Origin: Crithidia expoeki | Taxonomy: Eukaryota > Euglenozoa > Kinetoplastea > Trypanosomatida > Trypanosomatidae | DNA: 64,000 bases | Assembly (NCBI GenBank): GCA_900240875.1 | Contig: OESE01000221.1 | Location: 186,001 to 250,000, forward strand | Direction: 5' to 3' | Shown here: piece by piece, positions 19,801 to 29,000 of the stretch | How positions within the stretch are numbered: position 1 is the stretch's first letter | Layout of the letters: every line of letters starts with the position of its first letter | Position numbers and translations under genes: made by a program | The notes under the pieces: generated by a model | Told to the model about the DNA's origin: nothing | Seen by the model: the letters and a program-made list of their open reading frames with translations, nothing else | The model's database searches: none

Positions 19801-21801
19801 GCTCTCGCCCGTCGCGGCCGTTTCCGCGCCGGTGATGGAAACGACGATGGACGTGCGCGTAGCTCCGCCAATTGCGGCCCGCATCAACGGCACCGGGACT
19901 CGGCGGTCATCGAGGACCGCCGCCGCCTCTGCTGCCTCTATGGTGCGCAGTACAAAAGTGTTCAGCGAGCACAGGAAGAGGTCCTTGCCCTTGCGCAGGT
20001 GCACGACAGCCTGCAGGAAGAGCATCTCCTGCGGATCCGCTATCGCCGCCAGAGACGCGGTCACCTGCTTTTCCACTGCTGCCACGTCCTTCAGCGAGGT
20101 CGAGGTAACGCCCATGACGCACGGGCCAAAGATAGGGTTGGAGCCGAAGACTATATCCGCAGGCGCCGCACCCGGCTTAGCGAGGTCGCGAAACTTGTTC
20201 GGGCCGCTGATCGCCGTCGCGCTGAAGGTGAGCCTCCACGTCACCTCGTTGTCAGGTTTCTCCAGAGCGTCGGTGAAGAAAGAAGTGATGGCCTTCGTGA
20301 AAAGCGGTGTCATATTTTTCTTCGTGTTAATGGCAATGAGGCAGACGTTGTGGCCGCTCTTGACGTGTGAAGCCATCATGTTCAGCACGCTTGACGTCTT
20401 CACATCTGCATCGGGGCCGCGTAGCACGTCCGTCGTTGTGCACTCCACTTGCTTGCCGGCAGGGCCCTGGATGACCACCTTGTGACCGGGCTCCGCCTTC
20501 TCCACCTTCACGCGGTCACTCTTTGCGTCCTCGACGACAACGATGCTGTGAATAGCGTTGGTGTCCTCCAGACCGGTGGCGTCGCCGCCGACAGCCCCGC
20601 CCCTCGTGGCACCAGACTTGGCCTCCTTCGTGCCGAGAGCCCTCATCTTGGCCTCTTCGCCCGTGGTCTTCGCCTTGTCATCCTCCTCTGCCGTGTCTTT
20701 CCTTTCACCGTCGTCGGCGACCTTCTGCAAATCCTCCTTTTTGCTGTCAACCCTCTTCCCATCTTCAGTGACCTTGTCTGACACGCCGGCATCGCCCTTT
20801 GCCTCCTTCTCAAGCATCCGCTTCGTCTCCCTTACAAGCTGCGGCTTCCTCTCGGCGTCTTCGTCGTCCCGCAACATCTTCGCCGCCGTTGGCATGTCGC
20901 TGTCACGGCGACTGCGCACGTGGTAACCGGACTCGACGCCCCACATCCCGTTGATGCTGCGCGTGCTGCCACCCCTGCCGTAGACAGAGCCGTACATGCT
21001 ACCGCCGCCGTAGGAGGAAAAGCTCATGGAGCGCGCCATCATCATCGAGCCCATCATCATTGGGTTCATGCCGTACATCGATCCCATCGGACCTCCCATG
21101 CCATACATAGAGCCCATCATGGGGTTTAAGCCGTATATCGAGCCCATCATCATTGGGTTCACGCCGTACATCGAGCCACCACCCATGCCATACATGCTGC
21201 CCATGCCGTACATCGATCCCACTGGACCTCCCATGCCGTACATCGAGCCCACCGGGTTCATGCCCACGCTACCCCCGTACATGGAGCCCGCACCACCGCC
21301 CATGCCGTACATCGAGCCGTAGCCGTTCATGCTGCCCACGTCACCAACGCTTCCGTCCACGCCGTTGCTGCCGGCAGCAGCGTAGTTGTTCCGCACGCCG
21401 GCGTAGCCGGAGCCGCCAGGACCATACACCGAGTTGGCGTACGGGTTGGCCGCCATCGCGCCACCGTTGGCAGGGAGAGCACCGGCGGATGCGCCACCCT
21501 TCACATCAGGCATCTGCTGCTGTTGCTGCGGTTTCTGTACCACGCCGTTGGTGGTCGGCATGCTCGCACCTCCGCCGGCGCCACCAGTGGAGCCGGAGGG
21601 GCGCTTGCCGTACCCGCCCGCCGCAGCGTTAGGTGTTGCGTTGGGCTGCTGCTGCGGCTGCTTCCTGCCAACCAGTTTTGCGCCAGGGGGCGCTTTCTGT
21701 GCACCGTCACGGTTCCCCATGATGCTACCGTTCGGGGGACAAGGGGCAGCACCAACACTGCTACCCCTCGCCGCCGCGCTTGGAGCTCCGGCAGAGGGCA
21801 T
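16834..21801 (-). CDS. Gene B: three-copy pseudokinesin-repeat protein with G-S-M-Y-G repeats, 1655 aa
   Basis: I place the start at the ATG at 21801 (MPSAGAPS), matching the style of gene A (MPPVSGTK). An in-frame upstream ATG at 21954 would add 51 residues, but those read through a pyrimidine tract and two AG splice acceptors. Residues 1-150 are Ala/Gly/Pro/Gln-rich, about 150-270 are G-S-M-Y-G and M-G-S repeats, and 280-400 are a Lys/Glu-rich linker. Pseudokinesin units lie at about 414-748, 855-1190 and 1307-1640. They carry SNPIFGP, TSPLFGP and TSPLFGP, the LGGN-like strands AAIGGATRT, YALGGPAST and LAFGGSCHT, and PRSGNV, PRNGSV and PRANSM neck starts. The P-loop positions read INTKKNMT, GAELLAPT and TSDARGSS, so no nucleotide binding is expected. 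Paralogue of gene A, most likely structural. The cellular site is unknown; a flagellar or subpellicular cytoskeleton role is only a guess. Confidence 0.9.
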   Translation of the reverse strand: MPSAGAPSAAARGSSVGAAPCPPNGSIMGNRDGAQKAPPGAKLVGRKQPQQQPNATPNAAAGGYGKRPSGSTGGAGGGASMPTTNGVVQKPQQQQQMPDVKGGASAGALPANGGAMAANPYANSVYGPGGSGYAGVRNNYAAAGSNGVDGSVGDVGSMNGYGSMYGMGGGAGSMYGGSVGMNPVGSMYGMGGPVGSMYGMGSMYGMGGGSMYGVNPMMMGSIYGLNPMMGSMYGMGGPMGSMYGMNPMMMGSMMMARSMSFSSYGGGSMYGSVYGRGGSTRSINGMWGVESGYHVRSRRDSDMPTAAKMLRDDEDAERKPQLVRETKRMLEKEAKGDAGVSDKVTEDGKRVDSKKEDLQKVADDGERKDTAEEDDKAKTTGEEAKMRALGTKEAKSGATRGGAVGGDATGLEDTNAIHSIVVVEDAKSDRVKVEKAEPGHKVVIQGPAGKQVECTTTDVLRGPDADVKTSSVLNMMASHVKSGHNVCLIAINTKKNMTPLFTKAITSFFTDALEKPDNEVTWRLTFSATAISGPNKFRDLAKPGAAPADIVFGSNPIFGPCVMGVTSTSLKDVAAVEKQVTASLAAIADPQEMLFLQAVVHLRKGKDLFLCSLNTFVLRTIEAAEAAAVLDDRRVPVPLMRAAIGGATRTSIVVSITGAETAATGESDVLRVAASLSAKENMSPRSGNVPRFIEYTYEQISKIEKDLPNLSGEIKERRLHMVDKMRNMAADAKELITNPDAQAKTYPIHTRSVAAASPAPPKDAVDAVRDPAPLSATGGTDATATAAKEGGPRDLPVKESAGVAGSTVASLKATSVSPAADAAAVSPPAADGAAKTTPGSGAAAGAALPAAPFSSIHRLVYMRDAKTASVGKVVEVVVGGETKAYDVDECIDCPVGDKVQPLQESKELERMGGILCSGCNVAVLGAELLAPTQPAEQMTWKYVKHMLSTLLTASTPEATNEVALHMSVLYEREVVADLVSGNTTPRPLVVATSPLFGPMVHESTAVKVYRPEEIVAAVDKSLAQAASCMTKEGSMIVMTAVVKQKLPDDVRIASVFAVSAADMSVYKAVIERNPRYSRSLFTYALGGPASTALLISASRNMDQSVLATSLSTQRSVSHTKVPSPRNGSVKEFVQYARESLERQKKRVAAASDAAEKEQAANSMRRLIESLKDHEVLLANPCTVEARAYPPEGAAVAPNAPPPSTRSMQQMPKAPPQLVPLSATAATAPVQTPAEQPPQSQHSVEEYQRVTLRQPREQKAVEAAPAAEAAAQKAVGAFQEKLTELLATETVPEKLVESAHGSRERQVSTHPIKFLAVITEEMRTGAPLKEGWLVTGSGNELIVTDVEGPHTFEVDEVTIRPQRSSPVPSVVLDELRAKFLGGENIAICTSDARGSSSSLEVLDRTFRVILAKTPPSRSLYLSITALKDHGSEVMDTLNDEDVYKPIGIKTSPLFGPVVSGASFHKISTVEEFGRYMSISLRKCSADRSCVVMQLLQVEVKPVEADVSVNSFLGIMSPGDINLYRRALDQPMRERGLLSLAFGGSCHTVFSAGLTKLPSDENCLLLPRFAQSLKAAVRNLKPRANSMKRFIEHTRGAVAQVQRNIERATSEEEKAKMQVYLETVQYMLVTSEAYLADPENKTPPTYPLNTRPDHREL
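21000..21350 (-). repeat. G-S-M-Y-G low-complexity repeat in gene B
   Basis: At least ten G-S-[M/I/V]-Y-G pentads alternate with M-G-G-P and N-P-M-M-M spacers (residues about 150-270). A longer unit containing N-P-M-M-[M]-G-S recurs three to four times with near-identical DNA. Confidence 0.85.
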
Positions 21802-23035
21802 GGTATCCTCGGTGTTGTTTTTGTTTCGCAAATTGAAGTCCTTTAAATACTTATCGCGCGCCGCCAAAGTCTTTCTGGTTAATGCAGTCACCTGTATTTG
21901 TGCAGAAACGGAGACAGCCGAGAGAGAACTAAAACCAGAATGATAAAGGAGCAAGGGGAAAACAGAAAAAAAAAGTGGTGTTATTGAGTTCTTGTTGTTG
22001 CGAAGAAAGTAACGATGAGAGTATGGCTGTTGGTGCTCTGCGACACGATCAACGGAGTAAAGCTATCTTAGCAAAAACAAAGCCCAGAATCCTGTTGCTT
22101 GCTGACCTTCGTTTGTGTCTAAAGCTTGCTTATCTTTAAATCTGTTTGTTGACCTTGGGGAACAACAACAAAAAAACTGAAATGCAAACACTGAAACCAA
22201 TCAAGGGTAAAGCAACGCGCACATATCCCAATAAATAAGTGTAAGTGAAGTCAACAGCGGGAGGAGACAAGATCTTGTCTTTCACAGCTTTGCGCGAAAG
22301 TAAAAGAGAAATAGGTTTTTTGGGGGGTTTAATGTACACAAAACATGAAGCGAGAAACTCGATTTAAAAGAAAGGAAAATACCAATCACAGATTCCAAAT
22401 GAAAACTGCTTTGCTGTAATCCGTTGTGATCGTTGTGTAGAGTTGTGAGAGTGTGTATGGATGTGTTTCAGTGATGCGTAGCAGCGCGTGAGTATTGTTG
22501 AAGCAATTGTGGAACACAGGCGTGCAGAGAAAAGAGCGTCAATAACGAAGATCAGAAGCAGAAGAAACACTATGTGCTGAACGCGACTATATTAATCATG
22601 GTGTTTCGGGCGCATGGCTTGCTTTCAAGCAGAAAAATAGACGAACCGATGTCGCCCGGTGTTGCGCAACACAGCGCTTCCGCTAACTACGCATTCGTTG
22701 GCACGTTCTACACTAAATATATATTGAGGCTAAGATCCTGCAAGGTAGTTTACCAGCCAGCTTTTATTGAGAAAAAGATTCACTTTAAACCGTTCTTTTG
22801 GGGAAGGGAAAAAGAACAAAGCAACCCGGTGCGTGTGGTTTGCTCACGCAAACTGCATAAGAAATCCAGGCAACACTCTTAATGTGAGGATTTTACAGGC
22901 AACCTCAGAAAGTACATTGGTATTACGGAAGCTTGAAATAACTGAACCAATCGCAATTGTACCTCCTCCTCAGTTTGCCATAAGTTGACTGGACCTTTTC
23001 GATGGACACAACGGAAAACAAAGAAAACGCCGTTA
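21802..23035. other. 1.2-kb spacer between genes C and B
   Basis: This is the shortest spacer of the cluster. It has no supported gene. A slightly GC-richer patch at about 22610-22720 has a short plus-strand open frame without recognisable domains. The part nearest gene B contains the trans-splice signals for B. Confidence 0.7.
21929..21975 (-). promoter_or_regulatory. Candidate spliced-leader acceptor for gene B
   Basis: On the minus strand a T9 run followed by CTGTTTTCCCCTTGCTCC leads to TTTTAG, with AG at 21930-21929. A second AG lies at 21893-21892. Both fall after the upstream in-frame ATG at 21954 and before the ATG at 21801, which is why the downstream start is preferred. Confidence 0.5.
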
Positions 23036-26000
23036 TCAGTCGAAAGCGGCAAACGTCTTTGCTTCATGAGCTAGCTGCCCCGGCAACTGCAACGACTTGC
23101 GCGCATCTAACCCGCGCGTCACCATCCGCTGCGCCTCCCTGAGCAATGCCGTCACACGCATGATCGAGTCCGTACTCGTCACGGCGTTGTTGCTGCCGCC
23201 TTTGCTCTTACCGTTGTTGCTGCTCTTGCTGATTTGATCAACCTTCTTTGGTGTGGACGTGACCGAGGAGTTGGCCGAGGTTGTTGACGTCATGTTCCCC
23301 TTGTCCTCTGCGAAGACTCTGCCGCCACCCTCCTCTTTGGACATATGTGACTCCTCGACTCGCTGCAAGCACTGCAGTAGCACAGCTATGTAAGCCCTTA
23401 CGCTGCCCGGGCGAGGCAGGAGCAGTGGCACCGCACCTAGCTGCCGCTGCACTACCAGTAGCTCCCGCCACGTCGACGCCCGCACCCCGACGAAGCGGGA
23501 AAAGCCGGCCACCGACGTCGTGTAGCACGGCCCACCCATCCAGTACTGCAGCAGCGTTGCGGTGGCAGAGTTTGGGGCGGCCTGCAGCGCCTCCATCCAG
23601 CCCGCGCAGCATCCCAACTGCACACACCAAAGCGATGATACAACGACATCCGCCGGCTCCGTCGCCGTGGAAGGAATAAACTGATGAAAAGTCAGCTGCA
23701 GAACAATGGCGCCGTGAAGAGGCTCGTTCATGTTTACACTAGTACTACGAGTGGCGGTCGTAGTGTTCGTGCTCTGGTGAGCAAGCCACGCCGCCGCAAG
23801 GACGGAGCTAAGAGCAACGTTTACATCTTGCAAATCTTTGACGAGTCGCGCGGTGGCGTCCGCGGGTAGCGGACCGCAAAAAGGGGAGTGTTTCAGGCGT
23901 GTCAGCAGGTGTCGCGGTTGCGCTGAGGTGAGTCGCGGGGCTAGCAGGTCGGCAAACTCGTTCTCACGGTTTTCCTCGATCAAGAAAGCGCGCAGGACAG
24001 CGCAATGCTGCACCCCCTCCACCTCCTTCATCTTGAGCGATTGGAAGACGCCGCCCATGACGGTGCGTAGCGTGAGCCACGCAATGCACGATGCGGCGTC
24101 ACAAGACTCTGTGTCGGAAATGAGCAGCGCGGCGGTGCGGCCACGCGACACGCACGACACCACCCGCGTCAGCAACGAGCTCTTCATACCCATTGAAGTC
24201 GGCTTGATGTTGACAACTTCATCCGAATTGAAGGAAGCAAATTGGACCCCGGATGAGGAAGGAAGCGGAACGCGGACACGCGTGCCGTGCCGCTCCACGT
24301 AGGCGCCAGTGGTCGATGCGTTCAAAACAACTACGGAAGGCATAAGCACCGGCTCACTCGCCTCCCCCTCCCCGTCGCTGCCATCATCTTCTGCATCCGC
24401 CTCGCCTTTTGTGCGGGTGAGAGCACCTCGCGTACGCGCTGCTGGAGTGCTTTTTCTCATCCCTGTCGATCCTGACTGTGGGAAGTGCGTGTTTTGGTGT
24501 GCTACATGACGCAACAGATCGCGCCGCATCAACACAGGATCGTGGCCGCGGTAGTGCACACCGTAGTACGTGCCACCTAAGTTAGACACTTCTTCTTTCT
24601 CCTTTGCGTCTGCTGAACTGGAGCATTTGCCGCCGTCTTTGTTGCGTCGTGCTGTTTCAGTAGCGACTTCGTCACATCCCCTTGCTATGCTTGTCCGACG
24701 CGGTACGTCCGACAGCTTCGATGTTCCAGGTTGCTGCTGCTGCTGATCGGCAGCGGTACTCTCCCGACTGCTTGTAAGTCGCTCCGCAGCGTAGTGTTCA
24801 GTCGCCGCGACATCGTGCTGCTGCGGGTGCGCCGAAATGTTCGTCGACTTTTCCATGGAACCATCAGGCACGGTGGACACTTCTGGTGAGCTGCCGCTGC
24901 CTCCGATCGTGGAGACGGTGCCGGCAGTCGTGATCGTCGACGAGGCGTTGTTGTAGTTCGTGTTGTTGTTATTGAAGCTGGTGTTGTTGTTCTGCAGAAG
25001 GGACGAGATGCGCAGCAGGACCGTGCTGTCAACTTCCAGCTGCGACACTGACGGCAGCTCTGTCATCGCCTCCGCGTCACTTTGCGTGTACGGGTATGAG
25101 ACAAAGGCTGCCCTATACGGATCTAACAGCACCGCATGGGCCTGCTTCAGCGCATTACGAACGTTTGCTAAGCTGCTATTGCTCTCAGTCTGCGCCACAA
25201 TAGACTGCAGGTGCGTTATCAGTCGACGCACGCTGCAGGGTGGAGGAGTGTTGTAGACGTGCGGCACACGTGTGGCGTTCTGTTGGAACTCCTTCAGCGA
25301 GCTCAGCAAGCCATACGCGGTGGCAGCGGTCGGCACGGCGGGCAGCGCGGCGGCGCAGACAACCAAGTCACGCCGCTTCACCAGCAGTCGCGCCAACAGC
25401 ATTGCGGCTAGGTTGGGTGATGACGAGGATACACCGTTGCCTCCTCCAACACCAGTCGCTTTTTCCGGGGCGGCGCTAGCCTCGGTTGCGTCTCGTAATA
25501 GGCTGAAGTGGCAACCGAGGTCGATCATGGACAAGGAGCTCACGTAGATATCCTCGTCGTCTGCCCCACCGTTACTGCTGCTGCTGTTGTCGTTATTGAC
25601 CCTCTGGACAATACGCTGCGTCAGCTCGACAGTCATGACGGTGTAACCGGGTGCTGTCAAACACCGCCGCGTGAGCAGGTCCACCGCGGAGTCCTCACCG
25701 GGGGTGTCATCGCCGCACTTAACGGCCTTCTGCGCCGCCCGTAGCCGTTCCACCGCGTCCCGCAAAATTGTCTCCAGCTGCGGTAACGACTCTGCCACTT
25801 GGTACGTTATGTTTAGAGGTACTGCCGTGCCACTCAATGGGCGGACGCCGAGGTTTGCCTGCGTGAAGGCAACGGACCTGGCAGCGGACCGGTCGGTGAT
25901 CATGCTGCTTGTGGAGGAGTTGCGCAGGAGATCAGCCACGGCAAACCCACTCACATGGTAGGCAGACACCGCCACCCGCGTGACTTCGTGAGAGAGTGAT

Positions 26001-29000
26001 GTGGACGCCACCGTCGTCAACGCCGACAACTTCGACGCTGTATCGCTCTCCATTGTGGGTGAGGTAGCGGTGAGGTGCGGAGCCGACCAGATGTTCTTCA
26101 GAATGCCATGTACCACCTCTAGTGACACCCGCAGCGACCACAGGATGCTTTCTTCCATCTTCTCCTGGACGACGACGGCCGTGACGTTGCAGCCGGCTTG
26201 GAAGTGCGCACCGACGCGACGCCATGTTTCGCATGTGGGTAGCTGCTGCGCCGCCGTCTCGCGCAGGATGCTCAGCGATGTCACCTCGTCGACGTCGAGC
26301 GGGACGTACTTCGTTGACGTCAGCCAAGCAGTAAGGGTGCCTTGCGCAGGCGATACTGAGGACAACGACGATGACCGTCGCCGACCCTCTTGAGAAGCGC
26401 TGCTACTATCGACGGCGGACAAAATCCACCTCGCAGTGTCCTTGCGCTCCGTTGCCGTTGCGTCAGATCCTGCGACGATGTCGGGACACGGGTCATAATT
26501 CTGCACCATCGCGAGGAACAGCGGTTCACCGGTGCGCACGAGCAACGAGCGCAGCGCCGGCTGTGTCACGCGTTTCGGTGTGGACGGGCTGTGCGGGGCG
26601 TGCGGCAGCGACGACGGTATGGACTGTGGCAGTTGCTTATTTAGTGTCTGATTCGTATTGCTGCTGTTGGTCTTGTTGTTCTCTTCGCTCATCACACACA
26701 CCGGTGGGCAGCGCGCATTCACATACACCGGCACGTGATTATACTCTGGGTCAAGCAAAAAATCCTCGGCGTCCTTCGTGCTGCACTCCAGTTTTGAGAT
26801 CAACACCGACAGACGCTTCATAGTTCCGCGCGCGGCAGCAGTAGCGGTGGTCCGCCTCAGGTTGTACTCCGCATCCACCAGCCGCCGCTTCAAGTCGCTG
26901 ATTTTGTTGCGCTGCTCGAAGACAAAGGTGCGGACGCTGCCGCGGCGGGGGCGGGGGTGCTGCAGAGCCTTCATGCGCTGTAGCAGGCTCAGCGGATACG
27001 CGGCATCCTCATCCTCTTCATGCACGCGCACAACGCCCAGCACAGTGCTGGGGCCTTTGCCAAGCGCATACCGCAGCAAAGACCACGGCGTGCCGGCTCG
27101 TTGATCCAAAACGAGTTCGAAAACCTGCGGAAAACAGCTGAAGGCGATGGTGAAGGACGACACAACGATGTCGTCCAGGTGGCAGCTACTGTTGTTACTT
27201 CCAGCGCCGGCGGCGGCCTGCGCGCCACCGCTGCTCGCCAGAACTTTTTTGCCGCGATGCGCAAACCCAGCCACATCGCGAGACGCCATTACGGTTGACG
27301 CTCCCGCTATTCCCGCTGTCGTTGCGTCACCGCCACTCAAAACTGTCGATACCGCACCAGGGATAAAACACTGATGCAGGAACTGAATGTACAGGAAACC
27401 CTCCTGCCCTTGTAGTTCGGAGAAGAGACCGCTGAGCAATCCAAAGGCAGCGCTGATGTCTGACTCGTCCTCTACGACGAGCCACTGGCACCCGTTAAGG
27501 CAGGTGCCGAAAATCGGCGAGGTGGCCACCTCTAGCGACCGGCGGCTGTCCTGTGTCAAAGAGGCGCGGCTTACGGCGTCGTAAAACACGGACTTTCCGA
27601 ACTGAGCTGGTGTGGAAAGGCAGAGCGGCTTCTTCATAGCGTTCGTGTTGCCACTCGTAGAAGGAAACGTGAAGGTGTCTGTTGGAACCGGTACGAAAGC
27701 GACAGCCATCTTCAGGTCGGCAATAAGGTTTGGCTGCGTATTGCTATGTGCCCCCTTGAATACGGAAAAGGCTTCGACGACCTTACGACACATGGCGTAG
27801 ACCACACCTGTACTTCGTGCTGCGTTCATCTCATTCATGATGCACCCCGAGTCTTTATTCAGATTCCCACTGCTCGTCTTCGCAGCGCCGTCCTTTCTAG
27901 CGGGGCTGTTGCCGCTGTTTGTGCCACCCGATGTCACCACAACTCGATTCATTGCCTTGGTCGTCCCGCTGCTCTCCAGGGCGAAGGTAGATGCAGTGTC
28001 CATGATCAGCACAATGGCGTTCTCGCCACTCTCAAAGAAGTGCTGGATAGCACTGTCCACCAGCACCGACGGCAGCGTCAACAACGGCGGCAGCAACTTG
28101 GTGCCATCTTTGCTGTCCATTCCGCTTGGTGTTGTCACTGCCGCCGTTGACGCCACCGCCGCACAGCGCTCCACACACTCGTCCGTTTCGCAGTCGCCGA
28201 TGAGGTCATTCTGTACCACGCGGATCGCGTAACCTTCATCGACAGCAAATACCCGCGTCGCCGCTGTTGGTGCCGGGCTGCGGTGCTCGAGAATACTAAG
28301 ACCTCGCACATCCTGCCAGGCACCGTGGTTCGACAGTTCCAGCTGTTGTAGCAGGTGCTCCCTCGTGAGCGGGGACGACGATGCCGCACTATTCACGCTA
28401 CGCTTGTCCTCCGCGATCACCTGAGGAGCGGAGAGTGGCTTGGCCCACCGCAGGATGCCTGCCTTCACGAGCTCCGGTGGAAGCTGCTCAGCAGCGCAGA
28501 CACTGCTGACATCATCTCCAAAAGCTGCTCGCTCCGGCGGACCCTTTCCAAGCGTGCGGAGCGAAGTCATTCGCGGCGGTGCCGGCACCCGCAGCACTAA
28601 TCCAGGAACAGTAGCAACGGTGGTTGCTGGTGCACCGCGCAAAGACGAAACTGTTGTCGCTGTCGCACTGGCGCTGCGACGGGTGGCCGTGATTGTGCCG
28701 TCGCGATCACCCTCTCCCACAGACAGCGGCGCTTCATCGTTGGATGTGAATTGGCTGCTTGATTCAACTTTGACGTTCGTGCTCGCCACAGGTGCCGACA
28801 TCTGCGACGAGTTACTGGCACAGAGGCCACCATCGTACATGATGCCGGTCACCGTGGCCGCCATCGATGATGGTGGGGAGCTGCTGATCGAGGCACCCGC
28901 CGGGTGGTGCGACCACACCACACTCGACGACGTAGGCGTCCAGACCGCTTCTGACGAGCCAGCATGGCGTAGAAAGGAAGTAAGCATGAGGCTGCTGAAG

